64,000 nucleotides of DNA, taken from assembly GCF_963678635.1 (NCBI RefSeq), contig NC_087070.1:24118933-24182932 (forward strand), written 5' to 3'. Position numbers and translations under genes: made by a program. This document shows, piece by piece, positions 1 to 10,949 of the stretch. The notes under the pieces are model-generated. The model was not told the DNA's origin and ran no database searches. It saw nothing but the letters and a program-made list of their open reading frames with translations. Position 1 is the first letter of the stretch. Each line of letters starts with the position of its first letter. The DNA is from Symsagittifera roscoffensis (lineage: Eukaryota; Xenacoelomorpha; Acoela; Convolutidae).

Positions 1-646
1 TGAGTTTCTTCCGTTTATAATTATTCAATTTTGTAATGTGAAGTCTTAATCAGATCTCTGCCCTCCTATATAACCGGAATCTTTCACTTGTTTTTCGTTC
101 TAATTCAAGTTTCATAATTAGCTATTCTTTTTAATGTTGTATAAATGTTTTGTGTTTGTTTAAATAATTGAGAATAGGAATTGGGAAAGGAACGTTCTTT
201 TGCTCTTAAAACTAGAAAGTTGGTGATATCATTGGAAAGAATACATCAATTTTGGTGCATGACTGGAAAGAAGCGTTACTGGAAATTTACCTGGTTAAAC
301 TTTTCGATGTCTCATTTTGAGGTAAATTCGCAAACACATTTGTTTCCAGAAGCCTTATTTGTTATGTGCATATTTTACCTTTAGCGAGCCTTTCATTGTT
401 CCATACGTGGGACCAATTGTAGAGGCCTTCACGTGGCGGTCCTGCTGAAGTGACTTACTTCTGTAAGACATGAGCTGACATCTACTTAACAAATTTTTTT
501 ATAGGTTTCTAATTTCCATCTGTCTTCATATTTTGCCTTAAAATATCCTCGGGGAATTTGATCGGTTGTTGGTTTTGCAATCAACCGCAATTTTGAGCAC
601 CCTTAGAATGTAAATGAAAAAAAAAAGTGTTTGTTTCATTTATGCG
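1..646. other. Host non-coding DNA, no gene seen
   Basis: AT-rich sequence with no convincing coding region. A short open frame at 181-384 has no family signature and no splice context that I would trust. A TATATAA string at 67-73 is present, but nothing downstream supports a promoter call. Confidence 0.6.
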
Positions 647-1295
647 CTCAAAAACAGGTCAGGAATTTTTACCTTAACGTACCTTAAAACACCTTAAAAA
701 GTTAAGGTAAATTTGCATTACCTTATGGACACCTTAATTTACCTTGAAACACCTTAAAAATTTATTTTAAATCACCTTAAAAGTTAAGTTGTATCAACCT
801 TACAAAAAAATTTTAAGGTAAATTTACCTTAAAAAAGTAGGTAAGTTAACTACATTTACCTTAACATTAAGGTGTGTTTACCTTAAATTTTTACCTTAAA
901 AAACACAAAAGTTAAGGTAAAATAACCTCAAATTTTAAGGTGAAAAAACCTTAAAAATGAAGAGAATTAAGGTTTTTTTACCTTAACATTTAAGGTTATT
1001 TTACCTTAACTTTTGTGTTTTTAAGGTAAAAGTTTCAGGTAAAAACACCTTAATATTAAGATAAAAGTAGTTAAATTACCTAATTTTTAAGGTAATTTTT
1101 TAAGGTAAATCTACCTATAACATTTTTAAGGTGTTTTTTAAGGTTGATACACCTTAACTTTTAAAGTGATTTAAGGTAAATTTTTAAATGGTTTTAAGGT
1201 AAGTTAAGGTGTACTTAAGGTAATGCAAATTTGCCTTAATTGTGGACGTGTTTTAAGGTATTTTTAAGGTAAATTTACCTTAACTTTTTTTTGAG
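647..1295. repeat. Large fold-back (palindromic) repeat built on TTAAGGT/ACCTTAA
   Basis: Two arms of about 310-330 bp (roughly 647-957 and 962-1295) are imperfect reverse complements and meet near 960. The outer ends share CTCAAAAA / TTTTTGAG. Inside, the heptamer TTAAGGT or its complement occurs dozens of times, often as ACCTTAA...TTAAGGT mini-palindromes. There is no ORF. The structure fits a non-autonomous fold-back or MITE-like DNA element. I see no clear target-site duplication, so the transposon reading is an inference, but the inverted symmetry is directly visible. Confidence 0.8.
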
Positions 1296-1720
1296 TGTAA
1301 AAGAATAAACGGTGTGTCTTATTTACCCCTTTTGGGGCAGTTTTGTCTTAGATTTGCTCTAATACTGCGGTTGATCTTTCACTGATACCGGCACAGCAGC
1401 CAGCTACCCTCATTTAATAAGAATCTCTTTTGAAATGCTTGAGACAAATTAGCATGAAAATATCATGCCAGCTAGCCTCATGAGTAAACAGATTTTTGAA
1501 CAGATTTTAATTTCAATCAACCATAGATCAAAATTGATTAGCTATTTACCTATGAGAAACTGCATAGTGGCACCTGGAGTTTTAATCTTGATTATAGTAT
1601 TTTTTCATTCAATTGTCATTTTCTTAATTACTCTAATTTTACAGCAATTGGTTTATATATGTATGACAAAATAGGCTTTTCTAAAATTCACTTCCAAAAT
1701 TGCGTGGCATCGCGTCTGAA

Positions 1721-1768
1721 AGTGACGAGAAAAAGCGTCCGTGCCGAGAGTGACGAGAAAAAGCGTCC
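1721..1768. repeat. 20-bp direct repeat, period 28
   Basis: AGTGACGAGAAAAAGCGTCC occurs at 1721-1740 and again, identical, at 1749-1768. The block is more GC-rich than its surroundings and runs directly into a hairpin. Function unknown. Confidence 0.8.
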
Positions 1769-1800
1769 ATGATGCTCCCCCACCTCACTTGAGCATCATG
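1768..1800. repeat. Perfect 10-bp stem hairpin
   Basis: CATGATGCTC (1768-1777) and GAGCATCATG (1791-1800) are exact reverse complements separated by a 13-nt C-rich loop. It could fold in RNA or be a remnant repeat terminus. No gene is visible next to it. Confidence 0.75.
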
Positions 1801-3867
1801 TTTGCCATAGCCTAATTAGTGCATATGCCAATTTTCTTAGCAATCGAAAAATGTGGACTAAAAATGTAAAATTCTGCAGGATGGAAAAGGAAAATAATTC
1901 CAAAAAATGGCAAGTTTTCATTAAAAAACACAAAAATTATCTAAAAACCTATGGATGGTGGATGAAACTGTGAAAATAAAAGTAAATCTGTCAAACAGAT
2001 TGAAAAAATCTTAATTGTTTATTACACAGCTGCTTTGAAGTAAAGAAGATTCTACTTTGAAGTAAAAGATTCATCAGCTGTTGAAGAAAATTGAACATAA
2101 CATCCTTTCTGTAGGCTAGATATTAATTGTTTCTGCAGCTACATTACAATTTTCCAAATAGAATACAATGATCAGAATGGAGAACTAATTGCATTTTTTT
2201 TTACATCTTGCTATAAAAAATGTAGTATATTTTTGAACGAAACTGAACCAATGGGCTTCTCAAACTCAGCTTTAACCCATTGAGAAATCTTGTTGAAACT
2301 GTGGAAACGAGAACTAGAAAAAAGAAGTTCAACGTCTGATTGGGTAAATCTTAATACATGATTCACCCGAAATCACAGTCCTAGGACCAAACAATTTCTT
2401 CCTCCAAGATAATGATTTTAATTCATATTTAATTATTCAAAATTAAACCATTAGCGATTATGTTTATCTAAAATTAAACCAAAAAAAAAGCAAATTTAAT
2501 TGGAACACACTGAAAAGTGCTTAATGATTTCAAGATTCACAAGAAAAAAATGAACTCAGACAGAGAAAAATTTCTTTTTTGAACTGTAAATATAAACTCG
2601 GTTTTTCAAAAAAAAAAGGTGAAAGTAAAGTTTTAAAGACATGCAGAGATGAAGGAACTTCTTAGAGCAAGATTTACGTTTTTCTGTACAAGCTATCAAG
2701 TTTCCTAGCAAATTGGCTCAGAGAATCCGTTAGCTATATCTTGTCAGGAACATATTAGCTTAAAATATGCGAACTTGTTCATTCAAATTGCCAGTAAGAT
2801 TCCAAATCACATGAATCGCAGTCATATCACAATCAAAATATTTAAAAACTTCACATTAGGCTAGAATAAACAATTAGTTTGCTTTCTTTGTAAAATTTGA
2901 TAGAGCTCATAAATTGCAAATCGAAAGCAAAACACTTTCATCAAAACTATCAATAACGCACATGAGTCTTCTGAAAGTTATCGATTGCTCAAGTAAAAAC
3001 ACAGATCAGGAATATTGTGTCCATCGAACTTTTAAACTATTTAAATAAAAAAATAGGTAATTGGTGCCACGTTCCATGTTCCGATTAAATTATGCAATTG
3101 ATTGGTTGGGAGTATTATACATTTTGAGTTTTTGTGAAAGTAAGAGTTTTTATATTAACGAATGAAAACCAAAACTTTATGCTGCCTGGAAAATAGTTTC
3201 AAAAACCATAGGTTTGATCGATACTGTGATTTTTTCACCAATACAAAAATTGTTTCATTTCAATTGGGGTTATCGCATCAGTTGAATGTTTATTAGGTGC
3301 GTGATGTTAAATGAAACTTCAACCACATTTCTTTATAAAATCAGTACTAATCATTTCTTTTGTTCATGAATTAGCTTGTTCATGTATCACGTTTTATGCA
3401 AAATATCCGTTTTTTTTTCAAATATTCAATTATCAAAACACCATATCTTTTGACTAATTCAATCAAAAAATTGTTGATCATACAATTTGTAGTCAACAAT
3501 TTGATATTAATTATGCTATTATAGCACTTACTGCAGTTTATTTGATAAAAAATCAACATTTTGTCATGTTTGATACCGAAAAAAATCTAAAACTTCGTTG
3601 TGAGGCCTACTTTTTGAAGACACAATAGTTTTTTTTTTAATCTTACTGCATGCTATCCAGCTAAATGTTCAATAATCAGCTCTTTGATTTCCACGGTCCA
3701 TTTTATATCGCAATTGCAAATGGGCTTATTTTCATGGAAAGTATTTTCCTCTAACTGGTGTTTGAAAAGAAAACCTCAACTTGGTTTAGTGCAGTGTTCT
3801 TTTTTGAAAAATGTTTTTGCTCAGATAATTACAACCTTGGGTTTTCTTGGTAGTCGCGATTTAAATT

Positions 3868-3871
3868 TATT
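3868..3871. other. Target-site duplication, left copy (TATT)
   Basis: TATT directly precedes the TGGAACC start of the 5' LTR, and the same four bases follow the 3' LTR at 26429-26432. A 4-bp duplication is normal for Ty3/gypsy integration. It sets the LTR boundaries as TG...CA. Confidence 0.85.
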
Positions 3872-4281
3872 TGGAACCTGATCTAAACTACATTTTATGA
3901 TTGGATAATTTAGATATTTTACCAATGTAAAGTATTTAATATTAACCAATCATGATCCATCTAACTAACAACCCACTTATTTGTAAGTGCTGAAGTTACT
4001 TGTAATTTCAGCACCAGAGAGATTTGAATTTAACTTAGAAATTAGTTGGACTCTCCCGAGCACTTCAGCAGCCGCAATAAACCAGTATACCCTAGATCTA
4101 TTGAGCCTAGCAGAGACTAGTTAAACAACCTGAGACTAGATAGTATAAGAGTAAGATTAGGATCGGTATTAGACTAAGAAGTTGCACGAATCTATCCGGC
4201 CGAAAATAAGATAGCGAGACGAGCAGACGGTGTACCCTATCCGAAATTACTCTATGAGTTAACCAACTCGGTCCTAACTCA
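3872..4281 (+). repeat. 5' LTR of element 1
   Basis: 410 bp, starting TGGAACC and ending AACTCA. It matches 26018-26428 except for a T4/T5 run near the start and A/T in the GCG(A/T)GAC string near 4216. Blocks such as CCGGCCGAAAATAAGATAGCG and CAGACGGTGTACC recur in the diverged LTRs of element 2, so they are probably functional parts of the LTR. U3/R/U5 limits cannot be set from sequence alone. Confidence 0.95.
3987..4014 (+). promoter_or_regulatory. Conserved LTR palindrome
   Basis: GTGCTGAAGTTAC and GTAATTTCAGCAC form an inverted repeat with 12 of 13 pairs and a 2-nt loop. The same GTGCTGAA...TTCAGC(AC) palindrome sits at the matching place in both element 2 LTRs (near 27962 and 56587) although the LTRs have otherwise diverged. 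Retained symmetry suggests an RNA hairpin or a dyad binding site. The exact role is unknown. Confidence 0.6.
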
Positions 4282-4283
4282 TC

Positions 4284-4292
4284 TGGTGCGAC
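4284..4292 (+). promoter_or_regulatory. Primer-binding site (tRNA complement)
   Basis: TGGTGCGAC begins 2 nt after the LTR CA end, where retroelement primer-binding sites lie, and starts with the obligatory TGG that pairs with tRNA CCA. It is exactly complementary to the last nine bases of the tRNA 3' half fossilised at 56303-56342 (GTCGCACCA). The match ends after 9 nt here. In element 2 it extends further. Confidence 0.8.
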
Positions 4293-4343
4293 AACCAATT
4301 AGACACATTGATAATTACATATTAACAGTCATCGAACGAAAAA

Positions 4344-7300
4344 ATGAGCTCAACGCACACCCCAGGTGAAGAAACCCCAGATGATGATGAAATCTTTCCT
4401 TTTATAGTAGATGCAACCACTGATAGAGGACAGCATATATTTTGCAAAAATTTACTATTAAATTTATTTGAACCCGGAATCAGTCCATGTAAAACAGAGT
4501 TCCCAGATGTAAGAATCAAAAGACAAATTATCGATCACTATCTAAAAGATATATGCAATTTAACACAACAATACGGAATCTACTCCATAGAATTCAGCTC
4601 ACCAAACCAGAATCACAGTAAATATATAATTCAAACAGACGACCTTGATTTAGAATTTTCAAAAGTATTCTCAGAATATATAAAAAGCATCCAATATCAT
4701 AACTCACAAAGAGCAAACTCCATATTCACCAATGAAGTTTTTGCGATAATATATAGTTATATCTCGATATTAGAAAACGAAATCCAGATACCAAATGTCT
4801 CACCGACAGAAACATCTAAACATATAAGAGTACGACATGAAATCACACTACTCTCTAGTTTTCTAAATATAATTAAAGAAAATTTCACGAAAGATGAAGT
4901 TTCACAACATACAAAACACGACTTACAAAAAATTTTGGCATGGTTCATAATAGATTATTTCACACATAATATTGATTTAATTTCACAAGCAAGAAAAAAT
5001 TTTAGACCCCAAAACTCAAACGATGATACTGCCATTACAGAACAATCAGACTATGTTTGGGACCCCGAATGGTCTCATCCCGCATTCATAAACTTCCCAC
5101 AATCAATCTCAAGTCAAGCAATAAGTACGATATCTTATGTAAGAGATTATGTAAGAGTAATACCATTAACCATTGATGCAACACCATTAAACTATAATAC
5201 ATTTTTACCCGATATGCAAAATAATAGTTTAAACTCTACAGTCATACACAATGAAAACCTCAATGGAACTAGGAATCTTACTCAACAAGATATCCAGACA
5301 CCATCACACTTCATAAATGAAGAAATCGTACACACAACAACTACACAACAAAGTATTTCACCAATACGTCCAAACTTAACAACACCAAGAAATACAAACC
5401 CTTCACAAACACAGGTAACCTTACAATCAACCGTTAAACCTTCGGTTGCCCCTAAATATTCACATATGGATTACCAAACATACAGACCCATGACAATACC
5501 ATCAAAAACACACAAAACATTCACTAGAAACAACTTTGCAGACCATAATTATAATTATACACATCCATCAAAAACATATAACCAACCACAAAGAAATTTT
5601 AACCAATATACAAGATCTCGAAATTGGGATAACCCAATGACCCAATCTAATTCAATAAATTTCCAAACAAATCCTCCACAGGATCACAGTGAAAATTACC
5701 CATTTTTTCAACAAAATAAAAATAAAAAACAGACATCTTATCAAATGGATTATTTATCCTCAGATGATGATTTCTTACAACCAGATATATTTGCACCAAA
5801 TACTCAAGAATATCGTAGACAAGGAATACAGAGAACACGTACAAATCATAGAAATTTTTCTCCACAACCAATAGATGCACAACATCAACAACCAATTCAA
5901 CAACAAAATCTAATTAATACACAATCTTTTCAACCAATTCAACAACAAAATCCAATGACTGCACACTCGTATCAACCATCACAAATGCAAAATGAAATAC
6001 CACTCCCATATTATCTCCAACAACATGAAATAACAAGAAACCAACTTTCAAATTTTTCTCAAATGCCAAATGCAGCAGAATCATTACAAATGACAATGAA
6101 TCCATACCTTATGGGTGGATCATCAATAACATCAAACAAACCTTTAATGGTTTTCACAGGAACAGACCCTGAATATTCTGTAGAAGATTATTTAAATGCA
6201 GTAACAGCAAACCTGATTTTAAATATTGGACCTGAACCAATTAATACGCCACTACATCAAAACTGGATACATCGACGCACAGCGTTAATACAAACAACCT
6301 TAGATGGCGCAGCCCAAAAATGGTTTTCAGTACTACCTCTAGAAATAAAATCAAACTGGAAAAGGTTTACACAGGAATTTTCAAAAATGTTTGACTCCGA
6401 AAGAAACAAACAACAACAAAGAGTTTTATGTAATGAAATTCGCAGATTACCAAACGAAACCATCAAGCAAATAGCAGTACGAATCGAAACACTAGTTCGA
6501 AAAGCATATTCATTAAATACACATGACTATAAAAACACAAAGATGACAGAAATCTTAATGATGACCTTAACACCACAATTAAGGAAAATAGCAATAAAAA
6601 AGAGAGCATCCCATCCTTCTTCAATTCGAGAACCCGATTTAGATTTTCGAAAACTAGTAGACAAATTAGAACAAGCAGAAATCACGATGAAACTAGAAGA
6701 AACGGAAAATCTGAAATTACAATACGTTAACAGAATTGAAACGACTCCCACTAATATTAATAATATACAGGAATCAGAGACAGACCTCGTTGAAAAAATC
6801 ACTGAAATACTCAATATTTACGAAAAGAACCCGAACTTTAAAGGCAAACCATCTTTCAAAAAATGGTGTAATTATTGCCGACGATACGGACATAGTATTT
6901 CCGAATGTAGACAAAAACAGCAAGACAATCAAAATAAACCTCAAAAATATAAAGAACCAAATAAATCATTCTATCAATACATGAAAAAAGATCAAAATCT
7001 ACCGAACAAAACAGTCCACAGCAACAACAGTTCAGGAAAACCACTCCCGAACAATACAAATTATAGAAGAAATCAATCACCATATAACTCAAGTTATAGA
7101 GGAAGATCACCAGAACGAAGAAACACGAATAATTCATCACAAAATCACTACAATAGACCAAATAGTCGAAATAACTACTCCAGATCAAATTCAAATACAC
7201 AACGATTTGTTTCTAGATCTAATTCCCAATCAAGAAATAATTACTATCCAAACAACCAATCACGAAATTCATCATACAATAGGAATAGAAACTACTCCAA

Positions 7301-10300
7301 TAATCGGAATAGAAGTTATTCAAACAACCGAAACCAGAATTACCCGAACAATCAATCAAGGAATAATTCATATAATAGATCGAACTATAACAGACCAAAC
7401 AATAATTACCAAAACAGATCACGAAATAATTCACAAAATCGACATTCAAGTTATAATAATCGTTATAGAAATTATTCCCAATCACCACACAGGAATAATA
7501 ACCATTATAATAATTCTAATAATCGCCATAGAAGCAGTACACCTAAACATCAAAGGAATATAAATCAAGTACAATCAAATCCAGAAACAACATCAGACCC
7601 TCCAGGTATTGACGACACAGTAAATGATACTTTACAACTCAATCAAATCAACTGTGAATCATCAGATTCAGAAAGCGATGCAGAAAACACTCTCTCCAAC
7701 AATATGATAAAAGTCGAAAATGACTATGAACCTGTTATATATGAACAACCTTTTTCATCACACATATATGAGAATCAATCAGAACTCCTTCACAATTATT
7801 ATATTGAACCCGTCCATTCCACACCGACGACACAAAAAACTAATGAAATAAACACTACAAATCAACCCAATGAGAACGAAAAAACAAAATGCTTGAATAC
7901 AAATCACATCTATCAAAACATACAAAAAGAGCAACCCAAAGAAAAAATTTGGACAATACCATTTCTTTTAGAAAGTCCAAGAAGCAAAGAATTTCAACCA
8001 CCAGATCTTGAAATTGATTTTTTAATTGATTCAGGAGCAGAATCAAATATAATAAACATTCCCACATGGAATGAAATAAAAACCTTACACCCAAAGCTAA
8101 CACCTCTTGAAACCTCCAGTAAACTAGCAACAGCACAAGGATCAACCTTAATAAACTACGGAAAAATTCAATTATTTCTTCTCCCCACAAGAACAATGGA
8201 GCAAAACAAAATTTTAACCAAACCATTTAAACAAATATTCCATATCACCGATATTAAACATAATATCATTGGAATACCATTTATCTCTAAATATATACCA
8301 ACAATCAACATCTTGAATATTAAAATATTAATCAAAGATAAATATACAAAAACAAAAGACACATCCCTAACATTTTTTCAAAGATTAAATAAACAACCAC
8401 CATTCTTTTCAAAATTCTATCCAATATATAACCAACAAAGAAAACACTTGAAACCACTATCAGGAAACATATACAATTTTTCAATAAAGCAAGTTCACCA
8501 ATATGATAAAAAGCAAAACAAACAAAAATTTTATATGTCAGATTTTGAATTCAAACCTATTCATAAATTTTTCAAAATCACAATCTCATCAATAAAATAT
8601 TTGAAAAACTCGAATTCAGATATTATTTCCTTACATGTATACAACAATACACCTTACCAAGTAACACTACCTTTAGGACTTTTAGGCTATTGCGAAACCA
8701 ACGCTACAATATCACCAATACACGAAAAAGCATATCGTGTAAATAATATACTCCAATTACTAGATATTTGCCAATCCACAATCCTTAATGAAGAATTATC
8801 TATAAATAAAATAATAAGTAACGAAAACAGAAATACGGATTATTTCACAAAAACCCCATATTTCAAACCGACATTCAACATAAATAACTACACAGAGAAT
8901 CAACAGAAATTTTTAACAATGTTTAATTTCCAACATTCACAAATAACACAAGACGAATTTGAAAAACTAGCCAAACAGCTAATTAAATATTCATCAGTCT
9001 ATGCAACATCCAAATTTGATGTTGGCAAAATCAGCTCATCACTACATCTCCCATTAAAACCAGACGCAGTTTTCAAAAAACAAAGAGCAAGTAAAGTACC
9101 AATTCATTTACACGATAAAGTGAACAGATTACTTGATATTTTAGAACAATACACTATAATCTCACCAGTAAATAAAGAAGAACAACCAAAAGGTAACACA
9201 TTTATCAACCCTGTTATCATTCTAGCCAAAGGAGAATCATTAAAAATTGTTCTCGATGCTAGATACCTCAACTCACTCATAGATGAATCAAAGTGTAATT
9301 GGCCCATTGAACCAATACAAGTTATTTTAACAAAAATAAACGGAAAATACTTTACAACCGCAGATATGAATAGTGCATATAATCAAATGCCATTAGATGA
9401 ACAATCACGACGTTTAACACAATTTGTTATTGGAAACCAACAATACGAATTCAACCGCTTATTCTATGGAATATCCATAGGACCAGCAGCATTTTCAGCT
9501 TTTATGAGCAAAATTTTTCGACCACTAATACTCAAGAAAAACGCAATCACCTATTTAGACGATGTTTTTATGCAATCACAGACAAAAGAGGAAATGTTCA
9601 ATGTTTTAAAACAATATCACCAAATACTTCAGAACGAAAATCTGAAGGCCGCCCCCGATAAATCACACTTCTTTTTGACAAGAGTTAAATTCTTAGGACA
9701 TAATATAGAAAGAAAAACAATCACTCCATTGAAATCACGTATAGACGCTATTCAAAAACTCCAACCACCAACAAATAAAAAGAAAATCCAAGAATTCCTT
9801 GGAATGTTAAACTTTTTAAGCAAATATGTTTATAAAATGCAATTATATCTACGACCATTCTATAACATACTTAGACAACAAAATAATTTTGAATGGAATA
9901 CAGAACATCAAGCACGATTTGAAGAAATTAAAAAACTTCTAACTGAACAAATTTCAAACACAATTCCAGATTCAAATCAACCATTTTATGCAATGTGCGA
10001 TGCTTCGAACTTTGGCATCGGTGCAGCACTATTACAATCACATAATGGTACAAATAAAATGAACCTCATATCAGCAAATTCTCGATTATTCACTCAAGCA
10101 GAGCTACGACTCTCAACTCTAATGAGAGAATGTACAGCCATAATATATACACTGACAGAATATGAATTTCTGATACTTGGATCAAAACATCCAACAGTTC
10201 TATTCACAGACCATAAACCAATCATCTTTCTCTTTACACAAAAATCTAACCCAAACCACCGAGTTTACAGATTTCAACTAATTCTAATGAAATTTCCAAA

Positions 10301-10949
10301 CTTACATATAGTTTGGACTGCAGGAAAAAATCTTGCATTACCAGACACCTTAAGTCGAAATACACCACCTGAATTACTTACACGAAAAACAACAGTTGAA
10401 ATACCCAAAAACATAAAATTCTACCTTGCAGAAAACGAAACATCACCCCGATTGGAATGCAAATATGCAGTAAAAACTGATATTGAACAATCACAAATAA
10501 ATAGTTTACAACATTTCCCACTTTATTTAGATTGTCAAAATAATCATTATGAAGTTGATTTACTTGGAACATCAACTTTCAAACCAATCCCATATTCTCA
10601 ATGGATAAAAAATAACACCCAACAAAAACGAACAAAACAACACCCGCCTAAAAAAGACCATTTTCCACTAATTGAAAAAGAAGATTTAACTGATAAAATA
10701 AATTTATCAGGACCACAAACAAATGATTCAAAATACACAATAAATCAAGTTTTTGACCTCCATGACCCACTTGATACAATACCTTTATCTAAATTAGAAA
10801 TCGAAAACATTTTTCTCCCCCCAACAGAAACAATTACAATTTCAACACTGAAACAATATCAAAACCTTGACCCAGTAATTCGACAACTGAAATCATGGCA
10901 CAAATATAAAACTAAACCTATCAAAGCAGATTCAACCATTCTAGGATAA
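4344..10949 (+). CDS. Gag-Pol polyprotein, copy 1 (no integrase)
   Basis: 2,201 residues in one frame, so Gag and Pol are fused without a frameshift. It begins 62 nt after the LTR. Residues 1-430 are a Gag N-terminal region present only in this copy. A Gag capsid-like domain lies at about 600-770, then a CCHC zinc knuckle (C842, C845, H850, C855), a long Asn/Arg/Ser/Tyr-rich tract (about 880-1085), an aspartic protease (D1229-S-G-A), reverse transcriptase (catalytic D1674 and YLDD at 1737-1740) and RNase H (D1886). It would assemble particles, cleave the polyprotein and copy the RNA. It stops exactly at the junction of a tandem duplication (10946/10947), so the integrase is missing. Expression as a truncated Gag-PR-RT-RH is possible. 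Family assignment is firm; the biological role of this truncated copy is inferred. Confidence 0.93.
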   Translation: MSSTHTPGEETPDDDEIFPFIVDATTDRGQHIFCKNLLLNLFEPGISPCKTEFPDVRIKRQIIDHYLKDICNLTQQYGIYSIEFSSPNQNHSKYIIQTDDLDLEFSKVFSEYIKSIQYHNSQRANSIFTNEVFAIIYSYISILENEIQIPNVSPTETSKHIRVRHEITLLSSFLNIIKENFTKDEVSQHTKHDLQKILAWFIIDYFTHNIDLISQARKNFRPQNSNDDTAITEQSDYVWDPEWSHPAFINFPQSISSQAISTISYVRDYVRVIPLTIDATPLNYNTFLPDMQNNSLNSTVIHNENLNGTRNLTQQDIQTPSHFINEEIVHTTTTQQSISPIRPNLTTPRNTNPSQTQVTLQSTVKPSVAPKYSHMDYQTYRPMTIPSKTHKTFTRNNFADHNYNYTHPSKTYNQPQRNFNQYTRSRNWDNPMTQSNSINFQTNPPQDHSENYPFFQQNKNKKQTSYQMDYLSSDDDFLQPDIFAPNTQEYRRQGIQRTRTNHRNFSPQPIDAQHQQPIQQQNLINTQSFQPIQQQNPMTAHSYQPSQMQNEIPLPYYLQQHEITRNQLSNFSQMPNAAESLQMTMNPYLMGGSSITSNKPLMVFTGTDPEYSVEDYLNAVTANLILNIGPEPINTPLHQNWIHRRTALIQTTLDGAAQKWFSVLPLEIKSNWKRFTQEFSKMFDSERNKQQQRVLCNEIRRLPNETIKQIAVRIETLVRKAYSLNTHDYKNTKMTEILMMTLTPQLRKIAIKKRASHPSSIREPDLDFRKLVDKLEQAEITMKLEETENLKLQYVNRIETTPTNINNIQESETDLVEKITEILNIYEKNPNFKGKPSFKKWCNYCRRYGHSISECRQKQQDNQNKPQKYKEPNKSFYQYMKKDQNLPNKTVHSNNSSGKPLPNNTNYRRNQSPYNSSYRGRSPERRNTNNSSQNHYNRPNSRNNYSRSNSNTQRFVSRSNSQSRNNYYPNNQSRNSSYNRNRNYSNNRNRSYSNNRNQNYPNNQSRNNSYNRSNYNRPNNNYQNRSRNNSQNRHSSYNNRYRNYSQSPHRNNNHYNNSNNRHRSSTPKHQRNINQVQSNPETTSDPPGIDDTVNDTLQLNQINCESSDSESDAENTLSNNMIKVENDYEPVIYEQPFSSHIYENQSELLHNYYIEPVHSTPTTQKTNEINTTNQPNENEKTKCLNTNHIYQNIQKEQPKEKIWTIPFLLESPRSKEFQPPDLEIDFLIDSGAESNIINIPTWNEIKTLHPKLTPLETSSKLATAQGSTLINYGKIQLFLLPTRTMEQNKILTKPFKQIFHITDIKHNIIGIPFISKYIPTINILNIKILIKDKYTKTKDTSLTFFQRLNKQPPFFSKFYPIYNQQRKHLKPLSGNIYNFSIKQVHQYDKKQNKQKFYMSDFEFKPIHKFFKITISSIKYLKNSNSDIISLHVYNNTPYQVTLPLGLLGYCETNATISPIHEKAYRVNNILQLLDICQSTILNEELSINKIISNENRNTDYFTKTPYFKPTFNINNYTENQQKFLTMFNFQHSQITQDEFEKLAKQLIKYSSVYATSKFDVGKISSSLHLPLKPDAVFKKQRASKVPIHLHDKVNRLLDILEQYTIISPVNKEEQPKGNTFINPVIILAKGESLKIVLDARYLNSLIDESKCNWPIEPIQVILTKINGKYFTTADMNSAYNQMPLDEQSRRLTQFVIGNQQYEFNRLFYGISIGPAAFSAFMSKIFRPLILKKNAITYLDDVFMQSQTKEEMFNVLKQYHQILQNENLKAAPDKSHFFLTRVKFLGHNIERKTITPLKSRIDAIQKLQPPTNKKKIQEFLGMLNFLSKYVYKMQLYLRPFYNILRQQNNFEWNTEHQARFEEIKKLLTEQISNTIPDSNQPFYAMCDASNFGIGAALLQSHNGTNKMNLISANSRLFTQAELRLSTLMRECTAIIYTLTEYEFLILGSKHPTVLFTDHKPIIFLFTQKSNPNHRVYRFQLILMKFPNLHIVWTAGKNLALPDTLSRNTPPELLTRKTTVEIPKNIKFYLAENETSPRLECKYAVKTDIEQSQINSLQHFPLYLDCQNNHYEVDLLGTSTFKPIPYSQWIKNNTQQKRTKQHPPKKDHFPLIEKEDLTDKINLSGPQTNDSKYTINQVFDLHDPLDTIPLSKLEIENIFLPPTETITISTLKQYQNLDPVIRQLKSWHKYKTKPIKADSTILG
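4360..4369 (+). promoter_or_regulatory. Possible 5' splice site inside gag codon 8
   Basis: CAG|GTGAAG falls 22 nt after the A of the gag start, with GT at 4366-4367. Avian alpharetroviruses use a splice donor a few codons into gag to make env mRNA, and this element has a distant 3' block with a Met-less ORF that needs a start. The phase (7 codons plus 1 nt) does not match the obvious CAG acceptors at 18936, 18942 or 18948, so this is only a candidate. Confidence 0.25.

Larger units (their letters stand above)
1296..3867. other. Host non-coding DNA with minor repeats
   Basis: About 2.6 kb of AT-rich sequence with many homopolymer runs. Open frames at 1465-1674 and 3684-3881 have no protein-like composition or homology that I recognise. 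Apart from the small repeats at 1721-1800, I see nothing here. Confidence 0.6.

Noticed and set aside
67..73. TATATAA promoter box
   Set aside because: Common by chance in AT-rich DNA; no gene follows.
181..384. 67-aa ORF
   Set aside because: No protein family, no splice context; chance frame.
7207..7563. 118-aa ORF overlapping gag (and its duplicate at 12524)
   Set aside because: Shadow of the Asn/Arg-rich gag tract in another frame.
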